Source of the DNA: Niveispirillum fermenti
Lineage (GTDB): Bacteria > Pseudomonadota > Alphaproteobacteria > Azospirillales > Azospirillaceae
Length of the DNA stretch: 64,000 nt
Reading direction: 5' to 3'
Assembly: GCF_048066175.1 (NCBI RefSeq)
Contig: NZ_JBLTXA010000002.1
Coordinates: 124,001-188,000 of the forward strand
Both the position numbers and the translations under genes were made by a program. Position 1 is the first letter of the stretch. Every line of letters starts with the position of its first letter. The notes below the pieces were generated by a model. The model searched no databases. It saw only the letters and a program-made list of their open reading frames with translations, and was not told the origin of the DNA. Shown here one piece after another: positions 8,266 through 16,772 of this stretch.

Positions 8266-9741
8266 TCAGGCCGTCAGTGCCGCTGGCTCTTCCAGCAATC
8301 CGCGCAATGTCGCCATGAACTGCGCCGCCAGGGCCCCGTCGATGGCACGATGATCGGACGACAGCGACAATTGCATCAATGTGGCGAAACCCAGCGCGTG
8401 GTTCATGTCGATGGGCTGCCGCCGGGCCGCACCGACCGCCAGGATGGCGCCCTGCGGCGGATTGATGATGGCGTCGAACTGGTCGATGCCGTACATGCCC
8501 AGGTTGGAGATGGAGAAGCTGCCACCCTGGAATTCGTCCGCCTGCAGCCGGTTGGCGCGCGCTCGCTCGGCCAGAGCCTTCACATCGGCCGCGATGCGGG
8601 CCACGGACTTGGTGTCGGCCGCCCGCACGATGGGGGTGACCAGCCCCTTTTCGGTCGCCACGGCGATGGCGATGTCGGCCTGCCCGAAACGGTGGATCTC
8701 GTCGCCATGCACCTGGATATTCATGGCCGGATGCCGTTGCAGGGCCAGGGCCACAGCGCGGACGACATAGTCGTTGACCGAGGGTGCTTCCCCCGTGGCC
8801 GCCTTGGCCGCAGCCCGCATGGCCTGCAGCGCGTCCACCCGCACGCTCATGCGCAGGTAGAAATGCGGAATCGTCTGCTTCGACAGGGACAGTTGCCGCG
8901 CGATGGCCTTGCGCATCGGCGACATCCTGACAATCTCCACCACGCCGGGATCCGCCGTCGCGGGTGCCGGCGGCGAGGCGACCGGTTCCGAACGGGGGGC
9001 CGGGGCGGGCGGGAGGGTTGCGGGCTGCGATGCCACACGTTCCACCCTGCCCAGCACATCCTGCTTGCAGATGCGCCCGCGCGGACCCGTGCCGGTGAGG
9101 CCGGACAGGTTCACCCCATGCTGCACCGCCAGGCGCTTGGCCAGGGGCGAGGCGAAGACGGTATCCAACCCCGTCGTGGTCGGCATGACGGATACCGGCG
9201 CACCGCCACCGACGCTGACCGGCGGCCGGCTGGCCTGATCCACATCCTGATGGGTCACGCGGCCATCGCGGCCCGATCCCGCGATGGCGCCCACATCCAC
9301 GCCCCGGCCCAGGGCCAGTTCACGGGCAGCCGGACTGATGCGGACATGATCGGGGATGGGGGATGGAGCCGATGCTATGGGCGGCGGCGGGGCCGGGGGG
9401 GCAGCCGGGGAGGGGCCGGCCGCGTCACCTGCCGCCGTGGAAACATCGGCCGGCTTGAAGGCCGCGATGAAGGCATCCAGTTCGGCCGGCGACGCGGTGC
9501 CGTCGCTGAACACACCCAGCAAGGCCCCGACCGGCAGGGTCTGGCCGACCTGTGCCAGGACGCGGGCAAGCGTGGCGTCGAACTCTGCCTCGACCTCGTT
9601 GGTGATCTTGTCGGTTTCGATCAGGGTGATCAGCTGACCTTTCTTGAAGGCATCGCCTTCCTTCAGCATCCATTCCCCAATCGTCCCCTCTGTCATCTCG
9701 ATGCCCCATTTCGGCATCGTGAAGGCGCGCAGTTTGGCCAT
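8266..9741 (-). CDS. E2 dihydrolipoamide acyltransferase of a 2-oxoacid/acetoin-type dehydrogenase complex
   Basis: 491 residues. The order is one lipoyl domain (residues 1-80, lipoyl Lys in ETDKIT), a Pro/Ala linker, two E1/E3-binding domains (ISPAARELALGRGVDV and ASPLAKRLAVQHGVNL), another linker and the catalytic domain ending with the active-site motif SDHRAIDGA. Two peripheral binding domains in one E2 are unusual, since one is typical. I chose ATG 9741, which has GGGG eight bases upstream; a GTG at 9750 would overlap the E1 beta stop. No E3 gene is in the window. The complex would transfer an acyl group to CoA. Confidence 0.88.
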   Translation of the reverse strand: MAKLRAFTMPKWGIEMTEGTIGEWMLKEGDAFKKGQLITLIETDKITNEVEAEFDATLARVLAQVGQTLPVGALLGVFSDGTASPAELDAFIAAFKPADVSTAAGDAAGPSPAAPPAPPPPIASAPSPIPDHVRISPAARELALGRGVDVGAIAGSGRDGRVTHQDVDQASRPPVSVGGGAPVSVMPTTTGLDTVFASPLAKRLAVQHGVNLSGLTGTGPRGRICKQDVLGRVERVASQPATLPPAPAPRSEPVASPPAPATADPGVVEIVRMSPMRKAIARQLSLSKQTIPHFYLRMSVRVDALQAMRAAAKAATGEAPSVNDYVVRAVALALQRHPAMNIQVHGDEIHRFGQADIAIAVATEKGLVTPIVRAADTKSVARIAADVKALAERARANRLQADEFQGGSFSISNLGMYGIDQFDAIINPPQGAILAVGAARRQPIDMNHALGFATLMQLSLSSDHRAIDGALAAQFMATLRGLLEEPAALTA

Positions 9742-9746
9742 GTCGC

Positions 9747-10763
9747 TCACCCCTGCCGATAGGCCAGCGTCCGGCGGACGGCATCGGCGATGGAGGTGGG
9801 GGAGGGCAGGTACGCCTTTTCCAGTTCACGGGCGAACGGCACCGGCGTGTGCGGCGGGGTCACCATCGACACGGGCGCCCGCAGGCTGGCGAACGCCTTC
9901 GATGCCACCAATCCCGCGATATCGACGGCCAGGCCGCAGCGCGGCGGCGCCTCGTCCACCACGATCAGGCGGCCCGTCGTCTCCACGCTGTCCAGGATCG
10001 CCTCTTCGTCCAGGGGGCTGGTCGTGCGCAGGTCGATCACGTCGCAGGCGATGCCTTCCGCTGCCAGCGTGTCGGCCGCACGTTCGGAGAAACCCACCAT
10101 CTGTCCGCAGGTGACGATGGTGGCGTCGCGTCCCTCCCGCGTCAGCCGGGCATGGCCGAAGGGGATCATGTACTCCCCCTCCGGAACCTCACCCTTGGTC
10201 GCGTACATGGCCTTGTGTTCGAAGAACAGCACGGGGTCGTCGCTGCGGATGGCCGTGGTCAGCAGGCCCTTGGCATCGGCCGGCGTCGTGGGCATCACCA
10301 CCTGCAGGCCGGGGATGGAGGTCATCATCTGATAGGCGGCTTGGCTGTGCTGGGCGGCGGCATTGACGCCGGCACCGTAGGATATGCGCACCACCGCCGG
10401 GCAGGTCGACTTGCCGCCAAACATGTAGCGGAACTTGGCCATCTGGTTCCAAAGCTGGTCCAGGCAGACGCCGATGAAGTCGGCGAACATCAGTTCGGCA
10501 ACGGGACGCTTGCCGGCAAGGGCCGCACCGGCGGCGGCGCCGATGATGGCGCTTTCCGAAATCGGCGTGTCGATCACCCGGCCGGCACCGAATTTATCGT
10601 AAAGACCGATGCTGGTCTTCCAGATGCCGCCGATGGCCTCCGGTCCGCCCTCGGTTCCCATGCCGCCGACCACGTCCTCGCCCAGAAGGATGACGTTCGG
10701 ATCACGCGCCATCTCTTGATGCAGGGTGAGGTTGATCGCCTCACGCATCGTCATGACAGGCAT
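9747..10763 (-). CDS. TPP-dependent dehydrogenase E1 beta subunit (acetoin dehydrogenase-like)
   Basis: 338 residues, the normal length. The start MREAINLTLHQEMARDPNVI, GEDVVGG, RVIDTPISESAIIGAAAGAA and FADFIGVCLDQLWNQMAKFRYM are typical transketolase-like E1 beta features, with the C-terminal regulatory domain after residue 200. It forms an alpha2-beta2 heterotetramer with the gene just upstream, 15 bases away. It resembles AcoB of acetoin cleavage, which splits vicinal diketones or hydroxyketones, but a 2-oxoacid substrate cannot be excluded. Confidence 0.9.
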   Translation of the reverse strand: MPVMTMREAINLTLHQEMARDPNVILLGEDVVGGMGTEGGPEAIGGIWKTSIGLYDKFGAGRVIDTPISESAIIGAAAGAALAGKRPVAELMFADFIGVCLDQLWNQMAKFRYMFGGKSTCPAVVRISYGAGVNAAAQHSQAAYQMMTSIPGLQVVMPTTPADAKGLLTTAIRSDDPVLFFEHKAMYATKGEVPEGEYMIPFGHARLTREGRDATIVTCGQMVGFSERAADTLAAEGIACDVIDLRTTSPLDEEAILDSVETTGRLIVVDEAPPRCGLAVDIAGLVASKAFASLRAPVSMVTPPHTPVPFARELEKAYLPSPTSIADAVRRTLAYRQG

Positions 10764-10778
10764 TGGCGCTCACTCCCC

Positions 10779-11747
10779 TCAATAGTTTATGTAGACGTCC
10801 TTCAGGACGTCCTCGGGCCGCGGCGGGGCGGCGTTGCGCGCGGCTTCCACGCTGGCATCGATCTGGCTGACAACGTCGGCATCGATCCGGTCCAGGTCGG
10901 CCCCTTCCAGCAGTCCTGCCTCCGTCACGCGCTGGCGGAAGATGGTCAGGCAATCGCGCTCGTTGCGCAGCCGCTCCACCTCGCCGGGGCCGCGATAGCG
11001 CTGCGGGTCGCCCTCGAAATGGCCGAAGAAACGCTCAGTATCCAATTCGACGGCGGCGGGGCCGTTGCCGGCACGGCAATATTCCACCACCTCGCGCATG
11101 ATGGCGTGCGTCTCGAAGAAGTCGCAGCCATTGCCACGCCAGACCTTCATGCCGAAGGCGGCGGCGCGGCCCGCGATGTCACCGGAGCCGACGGCATATT
11201 GATGGCCGGTATGTTCGGAATAATGGTTGTTCTCGAACACGAAGATGCAGGGCGCCTTGGTGACGACAGCCATGTTCATGGCCTCGAACGTCGTGCCCTG
11301 GTTGCAGGCGCCATCACCGCTGAAGGCAACCGACACCTGGCCCTTGCCATCCAGCCTGGCCGCGATGGCGGCACCGACGGCAATGGGCGCACCGGCACCG
11401 ACGATGCCATTGGCCCCCAGCATGCCCTTCGTCACGTCGGCAATATGCATGGACCCGCCCTTGCCCTTGCACAGGCCGTCGGCGCGTCCATAGATTTCCT
11501 TCATCATGCCATCGACATCGCAGCCCTTGGCGATGCAATGGCCATGGCCGCGATGGGTGGAGATGATGAAATCCTCATCCGTCAGGTTCTCGCAGACACC
11601 GACGGCCACCGCCTCCTGTCCGGCATAAAGATGGGTGAAGCCTGCGATCTCGCCCGTCATGATCTGGGCATGCAGGCGTTCCTCGAACTCCCGGATGGTG
11701 CGCATCTGCCGGTAGGCGCGCGTAAGGTCTTCCCGATTGAGCTGCAT
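10779..11747 (-). CDS. TPP-dependent dehydrogenase E1 alpha subunit (acetoin dehydrogenase-like)
   Basis: 322 residues from the ATG at 11747 (MQLNREDLTRAYRQM), with GAGG-type sites upstream; a longer frame from 11855 adds a Pro/Ala-rich tail unlike the family. The thiamine-diphosphate motif GDGACNQG, with N further on, lies around residue 155, and HLYAGQEAVAVG and KGGSMHI are classic E1 alpha segments. It decarboxylates or cleaves the substrate and passes the acyl group to E2. It is the first gene of the minus-strand operon, whose promoter (TTGAAA-18-TATAAT) contains operator site 4. Confidence 0.9.
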   Translation of the reverse strand: MQLNREDLTRAYRQMRTIREFEERLHAQIMTGEIAGFTHLYAGQEAVAVGVCENLTDEDFIISTHRGHGHCIAKGCDVDGMMKEIYGRADGLCKGKGGSMHIADVTKGMLGANGIVGAGAPIAVGAAIAARLDGKGQVSVAFSGDGACNQGTTFEAMNMAVVTKAPCIFVFENNHYSEHTGHQYAVGSGDIAGRAAAFGMKVWRGNGCDFFETHAIMREVVEYCRAGNGPAAVELDTERFFGHFEGDPQRYRGPGEVERLRNERDCLTIFRQRVTEAGLLEGADLDRIDADVVSQIDASVEAARNAAPPRPEDVLKDVYINY

Positions 11748-11913
11748 TTCCCTCGCCTCTCGGCCTTGTTGGATCGGCATGGCGGCGGGCCGGGCCGCCA
11801 TCGCCTTCTGGATATGCGGCGGCGTCGCCGGCGGGGGCCGGGCACCGCCCGTCATCTGCCTGGTCTGTCGAATTTTCCGCGCTTTGAAGGCTTGCGGCGC
11901 GCGGCCAGGCGGT

Positions 11914-11959
11914 TATACTGCATGCGTGCATTATAAAGTCAGGACAGACTGTTTTTCAA
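11914..11959. promoter_or_regulatory. divergent promoter pair with imperfect operator site 4
   Basis: On the minus strand, TTGAAA (11954-11959) and a perfect TATAAT (11930-11935) are separated by 18 bases. Operator-like AAGTCA-GGAC-AGACTG (11936-11951, one mismatch per arm to CAGTCA-N4-TGACTG) fills the spacer and abuts the -10. On the plus strand TATACT (11914-11919) lies 16 bases after TTGCGG (11892-11897), a plausible promoter for the crotonase gene at 12008. One bound regulator could block both directions. Confidence 0.65.
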
Positions 11960-12007
11960 GCGACAAAACACCGCCAGGACGAAGGCGGGCACAGGGGAGG
12001 CAAGGAT

Positions 12008-12883
12008 ATGGAAACGCCCCAGCCGGCGGCCACACCCGTCTACGAGACGGCAGAGCCGGTATTGACCCGTGTCGATGGCGCGGTGGCCTGGATCACGCTG
12101 AACCGGCCATCCTTCGCCAATGCCCAGAACGGGCAGATGACCTACGCCCTTGACGATGCCTTCCGCCGGGCGGTGGATGACGATGCCGTCCGGGTCATCG
12201 TACTGGCGGGAGCGGGAAAGCATTTCTGTGCCGGCCATGATATCGGCACGCCCGGGCGTGATGCCGATGTCACCCAGGACCGCCGCCACCTCTGGTACGA
12301 TCATGTCGGCAAGCCGGGTGCGGAATGGGCCTATGCGCGCGAACAGGAACTGTATCTGGGCATGTGCCGCCGCTGGCGCGATATGCCCAAGCCGACCATC
12401 GCCATGGTGCAGGGCGCCTGCATTGCGGGTGGTCTGGCGCTGGCCTGGGTCTGCGACCTGATCGTCGCGTCGGAAGATGCTTTTTTTCAAGACCCGGTGC
12501 TGCGCATGGGCATCCCCGGCATCGAATATTTCGCCCATGCGTTCGAGATGGCACCCCGTATGGCCAAGGAGTTTCTGTTCTTGGGCGACAAGCTGCCGGC
12601 GCGGCGTGCCATGGAAATGGGAATGGTCAATCGCGTCGTCGCGCGGGACGAACTGGAAGCGACGGTGGCGTCCATCGCCGAACGCATTGCCGCCAATCCG
12701 CGCCTGGCGCTGGCGCTGGCCAAGCAGGCTGTCAACCATGTCGAGGAATTGCGCGGCAAGCGCACAGCCATGGATGCCGTCTTCCATATGCACCATTTTG
12801 CACATGCCCAGAACAACCTGCTGACCGATGACCGGATCGGCGGGGTGACACACCGCGACATCGCGCGGAACAACCGCTCCTGA
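12008..12883 (+). CDS. crotonase-fold (enoyl-CoA hydratase/isomerase superfamily) protein lacking both canonical glutamates
   Basis: 291 residues. The fold markers are clear: VAWITLNRP, CAGHDIGTPG (oxyanion-hole region) and GACIAGGLALAWVCDLIVA. The first catalytic Glu of hydratases (as in GGGCELA) is replaced by Ala (AGGLALA), and the second (GQPEITIG) has no counterpart in FFQDPVLRMGIPG. So simple hydration of an enoyl-CoA is unlikely; the superfamily also includes hydrolases, dehalogenases, isomerases and C-C bond enzymes. It is the first gene of the plus-strand operon with two ferredoxins, divergent from the E1-E2 operon. Confidence 0.8.
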   Translation: METPQPAATPVYETAEPVLTRVDGAVAWITLNRPSFANAQNGQMTYALDDAFRRAVDDDAVRVIVLAGAGKHFCAGHDIGTPGRDADVTQDRRHLWYDHVGKPGAEWAYAREQELYLGMCRRWRDMPKPTIAMVQGACIAGGLALAWVCDLIVASEDAFFQDPVLRMGIPGIEYFAHAFEMAPRMAKEFLFLGDKLPARRAMEMGMVNRVVARDELEATVASIAERIAANPRLALALAKQAVNHVEELRGKRTAMDAVFHMHHFAHAQNNLLTDDRIGGVTHRDIARNNRS

Positions 12884-12905
12884 CAGATTGGAGAGAGAGA
12901 AGAAG

Positions 12906-13271
12906 ATGAGTGAGACGTTTCACCGGTTCGGCGCCGTGGATGACATCGCGAACGGACAGAGCCGTGCGGTGGAGTTGAACGGCTGGCCGGTCCTGGTCTG
13001 CCGTCAGGAAGACAAGTTCTTCGCAGTCATCAACCGTTGCACCCATGCCGCTTCGGCCATGGAAGGGGGGCGCATCCGCCGCAACACGGTATCATGCCCG
13101 CTGCACGGCGCGCGCTTCGACATGGGCAGCGGGGCCTGCGTCGGCGCGCCCTACCTGCCCTTGAAGACATTTTCCGTGCGGGTGGAGGACGGGCAGGTGG
13201 CGGTGGCCGTGCCCGATACGCCGCCGGGCCCGGAACATATGCCGATCCGCGGCGCCTATCCGGCCGGCTGA
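12906..13271 (+). CDS. Rieske-type [2Fe-2S] ferredoxin
   Basis: 121 residues. The Rieske cluster motifs are C-T-H (NRCTHAASAM, about residue 45) and C-x2-H (SCPLHGARFDM, about residue 65). A small Rieske ferredoxin passes electrons to an oxygenase. The longest frame starts at a TTG (12888), but a GAGAGAGAG site sits directly before the ATG at 12906, which I chose. It is followed by a second ferredoxin gene, 38 bases on. No oxygenase alpha subunit or P450 is in the window. Confidence 0.9.
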   Translation: MSETFHRFGAVDDIANGQSRAVELNGWPVLVCRQEDKFFAVINRCTHAASAMEGGRIRRNTVSCPLHGARFDMGSGACVGAPYLPLKTFSVRVEDGQVAVAVPDTPPGPEHMPIRGAYPAG

Positions 13272-13309
13272 GCGGAAACCATAAAGGTCGTAGACAAGGA
13301 GAAATGCGG

Positions 13310-13627
13310 ATGGTGGACATCATCGTCACCGATCGCGACGCCAGTATCCACCGGCTGGATGTGGAGGATGGCCAGTCCCTGATGCGCGCCCTGACCGGAG
13401 CCGGGTTGGATGTGCCGGCCCTGTGCGGCGGTGCCCGCGCCTGTGCCACCTGCCACGTCCATATCGACCCGGACTGGGCCGGGCGTCTGCCGGCGCAGGA
13501 GGAGGGGGAGCGGGAGCTTGTGTCGGAGGAGCCATCCTTCATCGATGGCCGGTCACGTCTGTCCTGCCAGATACCGGTCACCACAGCGCTCGACGGGCTG
13601 GCCCTGACCCTGGCCCCCCTGGACTGA
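13310..13627 (+). CDS. adrenodoxin/putidaredoxin-type [2Fe-2S] ferredoxin
   Basis: 105 residues. The cluster Cys pattern is C-x5-C-x2-C (CGGARACATC, about residues 39-48) plus a fourth Cys in RLSCQIPV, typical of ferredoxins that serve cytochrome P450s or Rieske oxygenases. Two ATGs are possible; AAGGAG at 13296-13301 is eight bases before the ATG at 13310 but only two before 13304. The likely reductase partner is the FAD protein encoded at 27543-28805. The oxygenase it serves is not visible here. Confidence 0.88.
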   Translation: MVDIIVTDRDASIHRLDVEDGQSLMRALTGAGLDVPALCGGARACATCHVHIDPDWAGRLPAQEEGERELVSEEPSFIDGRSRLSCQIPVTTALDGLALTLAPLD

Positions 13628-13666
13628 TCGCGAGCGGCCTGTCGCTGGCGATACGCGCGAAAAATA

Positions 13667-13682
13667 CAGTCATAGTTGACTG
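13667..13682. promoter_or_regulatory. Operator site 2, CAGTCA-N4-TGACTG
   Basis: Perfect inverted repeat CAGTCATAGTTGACTG. It lies upstream of the probable promoter and 38 bases (between corresponding positions) from site 3, which would allow two dimers on roughly the same face or a DNA loop. Confidence 0.7.
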
Positions 13683-13704
13683 ACACATTCATTTTGCATT
13701 TGAA

Positions 13705-13720
13705 CAGTCACAAATGACTG
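13705..13720. promoter_or_regulatory. Operator site 3, CAGTCA-N4-TGACTG, between -35 and -10
   Basis: Perfect inverted repeat, extended to AACAGTCA-CAAA-TGACTGTT. It occupies the spacer of the TTGAAC/TATAGT promoter and ends one base before the -10, the same geometry as sites 1 and 4. This placement is typical of repressor operators. Confidence 0.72.
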
Positions 13721-13887
13721 TTATAGTGGGCTCTGCCTGTTACAGGGTGTCCGTTCTCATAGCCGGGCTGTTCCCTGTGGCCGCCAGCCCGCCGCGTCGG
13801 CCCGGGCACACAGGTTCAATCAAGCACCAATAACCCGCCCGGCCATCGGCCAGGGGCGGGAAGCCGACCTATAGGGGGAGGAAGAAA

Positions 13888-16698
13888 ATGGCCCATAATC
13901 CCGACGCCATCCTTGCGTCCACGTCGCGGGCGGCAGGCCCGTTCCTGTCGTTACGTCCCTGGCTGCTGGCAGGTGCCGCCTTCATGGCCGCACTGCCTGC
14001 AGCAGCGCAGGGGCAGCCGGCCGAGATGGATCAACTGGAAGCCATCGTCGTCACCGGCAGCCGCATCGTGCGCGACGGGTACGAGGCACCGACCCCTGTC
14101 AGCGTCGTGACAGCCGTGGAAATCGCCAAATCGGCGCCCGTCACCATCGCTGATTACGTGAACCAGATGCCGGCCCTGTCGGGCTCCACAACCCCGCGCA
14201 CCGGTCAGGCCCTGGTAGGCGGCGGCACGGCGGGTGCCAATCTTCTGAACCTGCGCAATCTGGGTCCGAACCGTACCCTGACGCTGTTGAACGGCCGGCG
14301 GGTCACGCCGTCCATGCTGACCGGGGCCGTCGATGTCAACACCATGCCGACCGCGCTGGTGCAGCGCGTGGATGTGGTGACGGGTGGTGCTTCGGCCGCC
14401 TGGGGGTCCGATGCCGTGGCCGGCGTCGTCAATTTCGTGCTGGACACGAAATTCAGCGGCCTGAAGGGCGAGGTGCAGGGCGGGGGGACGACGCATGGCG
14501 ATGGCGGCAACTGGTCCGGCAACCTGGCCGGCGGCACGTCGTTCGCCGATGGTCGCGGCCATATCGTCGCGGCCCTGAACTATTCCAAGGCCAGGACGGT
14601 GCTGGCGGAGGACCGCGACTGGTTCCGGGGGCACAAGGTCGTGCCCAACCCCACACCGGGCAATGGCCAGCCGGCCCGCCTGCTGCTGCCGGGCACGTCG
14701 CTGAACGTCACGTCGGGTGGGCTTGTCACCACCGGCCCGCTGCGTGGCGTGCATTTCGATGCCAACGGGAATTACGACCCGACGCCCTTCAATTTCGGGC
14801 AGGAAAGCGGCATCTATGCCATTGGCGGCGACCAGGATGATTATTCGGGCCGCACGGCGGAAATCGCCCAGCCGCTGGAGCAGGGCAGCGTCTTCTCTCA
14901 TGTCAGCTACGACCTGACCGAGAATATCAACGTCTTCGGCGAGTTCTCCTATGGCGATTCCCGCGCCATCAACCATTCCGGCCCCTTCTTCCGCACCAGC
15001 GGCCAGTTCGCCGTGCGGACGGACAATGCCTATCTGCCCGCGGATGTGAAGGCCATGGCCGATGCCGCCGGGATCAACAGCTTCGGCCTGGGCTTTTCGG
15101 GCGAGCGCTACGGCCGGCCGCAGGGTATCAACGACCGGTCGGTACAGCGCTATCTGGGCGGTTTCGAAGCGGAACTGGGCGGTGACTGGCGCATGTCGGG
15201 CTATGCCCAGCACGGCGTGTCCAAGGTCGGCAATGTCGTGGAAAACAATCCGATCCTGTCGCGTTTCTTCCTGGCGGCCGACGCCGTCGTGGACCAGACG
15301 ACGGGCGATATCGTCTGCCGCTCCACATTGTCCAATCCCATGAACGGGTGTGTGCCCATCAATCCGTTCGGCGCCGCGGCCCCCACCGATGCACAGCGCA
15401 ATTACATCTGGGGTCGCGCGGAACAGAATATCCGTATTCAGCAGGATGTCTTCGCGCTGGACTTCTCCGGTACGCTGGCCAGCCTGCCGGCCGGCGACCT
15501 GTCGGTCGCGTTCGGCGGTGAATACCGCAAGGAGAAGGGGGAAGCCGATGCCGATCCGATCTCGCAGCAGACCCAGTTCTATGTCGGCAACTACAAGCCG
15601 TTCAGCGGTTCATACGATGTCAAGGAAGCCTATGCGGAATTTCTGCTGCCCGTCTTCCGCGACAGCAAGCTGGGCCGTTCCCTGGAACTGAACGCGGCCG
15701 GGCGCATCGCCGATTATTCGGAAAGCGGCCAGGTGGAAACCTGGAAACTGGGCGGCACCTATCGACCCGTGGACGAGGTGCAGTTCCGTGTCACGCGGTC
15801 CCGCGACATCCGCGCGCCCAACCTGAACGACATGTTCCTGGGCGGTGCGACGGTCCTGACCAATCTGGTCGATCCCTTCCGCGCGAACGAAGCGATCCAG
15901 GTCAATGTGACCGTGGCCGGCAACCGCAATCTTCAGCCCGAAATCGCCAATACCCTGACGGCCGGCGTGGTATATCAGCCCGACTGGCTGCCCGGTTTCT
16001 CGGCGTCGCTCGATGTCTATGACATCAAGATCAAGGAAGCTATCGCCACATCCTCCGCCCAGCAATTGCTGAACGCCTGCTATGGCGGCGACCAGCTCTA
16101 TTGCTCCTTCATCACGCGCGACGGGGCGGGTGGCCGGGTTTCCTCCGTCCGCGTGGAACCGTTCAACCAGCGGTCGGAGGTGGCGCGCGGCCTGGATATC
16201 GAATTCGGCTATCGCACCTATCTGGGTGAGGGGTCGCTCGACCTGCGCGGCATGCTGAACTATGTCGACAAGCTGGACATCAATTCCACCGTCGCCACCG
16301 TCTCCCGCGCGGGCGAGGTGGGCACCAATCTGGGCGCCGCGCAGGGCGTGCCGCACTGGCGCGGTCTGTTCACGGCCGGGTACAGTCTGAACCCGATCGA
16401 TGTGCAGTTGAAGGCCCGCTTCATCGGCGCGTCCAAGATCGAGGCGGATTATGGCCCCGCCGACATCAACCGCAACAAGGTGCCGGCCATCGTCTATCTG
16501 GACGCCTTCTTCGGCTGGACCTTGCCCGTGGCGGAAGGCACGACGCAGCTTTTTGTCGGGGTGGAAAACCTGCTGGACCAGAATCCACCCATCTCGCAGT
16601 CGCAGGACAATTCCGGCTGCTGCTCGTCCGGCGCCAACCCCTTCGTTTATGACCTGATCGGCCGTTCCATCCGGGGCGGCATCCGGTTTAAGTTCTGA
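13888..16698 (+). CDS. TonB-dependent outer-membrane receptor (large, Oar/BtuB-like class)
   Basis: 936 residues. A signal sequence (LLAGAAFMAALPAAAQG) is followed by the plug (MDQLEAIVVTGSRIVRDGYEAPTPV) with NLRNLGPNRTLTLLNGRRV and the GGASAAWGSDAVAGVVNF motif. The barrel carries a C-terminal dimeric NPxxP-type segment (NLLDQNPPIS) and ends in IRFKF. GGGGGAGG precedes the ATG. Receptors of this class often bind large or hydrophobic molecules. Two operator palindromes upstream link it to the E1-E2 operon and to the receptor at 1682. Confidence 0.92.
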   Translation: MAHNPDAILASTSRAAGPFLSLRPWLLAGAAFMAALPAAAQGQPAEMDQLEAIVVTGSRIVRDGYEAPTPVSVVTAVEIAKSAPVTIADYVNQMPALSGSTTPRTGQALVGGGTAGANLLNLRNLGPNRTLTLLNGRRVTPSMLTGAVDVNTMPTALVQRVDVVTGGASAAWGSDAVAGVVNFVLDTKFSGLKGEVQGGGTTHGDGGNWSGNLAGGTSFADGRGHIVAALNYSKARTVLAEDRDWFRGHKVVPNPTPGNGQPARLLLPGTSLNVTSGGLVTTGPLRGVHFDANGNYDPTPFNFGQESGIYAIGGDQDDYSGRTAEIAQPLEQGSVFSHVSYDLTENINVFGEFSYGDSRAINHSGPFFRTSGQFAVRTDNAYLPADVKAMADAAGINSFGLGFSGERYGRPQGINDRSVQRYLGGFEAELGGDWRMSGYAQHGVSKVGNVVENNPILSRFFLAADAVVDQTTGDIVCRSTLSNPMNGCVPINPFGAAAPTDAQRNYIWGRAEQNIRIQQDVFALDFSGTLASLPAGDLSVAFGGEYRKEKGEADADPISQQTQFYVGNYKPFSGSYDVKEAYAEFLLPVFRDSKLGRSLELNAAGRIADYSESGQVETWKLGGTYRPVDEVQFRVTRSRDIRAPNLNDMFLGGATVLTNLVDPFRANEAIQVNVTVAGNRNLQPEIANTLTAGVVYQPDWLPGFSASLDVYDIKIKEAIATSSAQQLLNACYGGDQLYCSFITRDGAGGRVSSVRVEPFNQRSEVARGLDIEFGYRTYLGEGSLDLRGMLNYVDKLDINSTVATVSRAGEVGTNLGAAQGVPHWRGLFTAGYSLNPIDVQLKARFIGASKIEADYGPADINRNKVPAIVYLDAFFGWTLPVAEGTTQLFVGVENLLDQNPPISQSQDNSGCCSSGANPFVYDLIGRSIRGGIRFKF

Positions 16699-16709
16699 TC
16701 GCATGGATC

Positions 16710-16736
16710 GCGGCCGGGGCCTGGGTCCCCGGCCGC
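16710..16736 (+). terminator. GC-rich hairpin after the TonB receptor
   Basis: Arms GCGGCCGGGG / CCCCGGCCGC (10 bp, perfect) with a 7-base loop, 11 bases after the receptor stop. No T-tract follows, so it may be a weak terminator or an RNA-stabilising hairpin before the MFS gene. Confidence 0.45.
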
Positions 16737-16772
16737 AACCGCCTTCATGGACATGCGGAAGGGGATAAGGCC

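Larger units (their letters stand above)
13628..13887 (+). promoter_or_regulatory. promoter and leader of the second TonB receptor
   Basis: No gene is visible. The -35 candidate TTGAAC (13700-13705) and -10 TATAGT (13722-13727) are 16 bases apart, leaving a leader of about 160 bases. Two perfect operators lie here (13667-13682 and 13705-13720), and the second fills the spacer. Confidence 0.6.

Noticed and set aside
12888..12905. TTG start for the Rieske ferredoxin giving six extra residues
   Set aside because: The extra codons are the purine-rich ribosome-binding site of the ATG at 12906.
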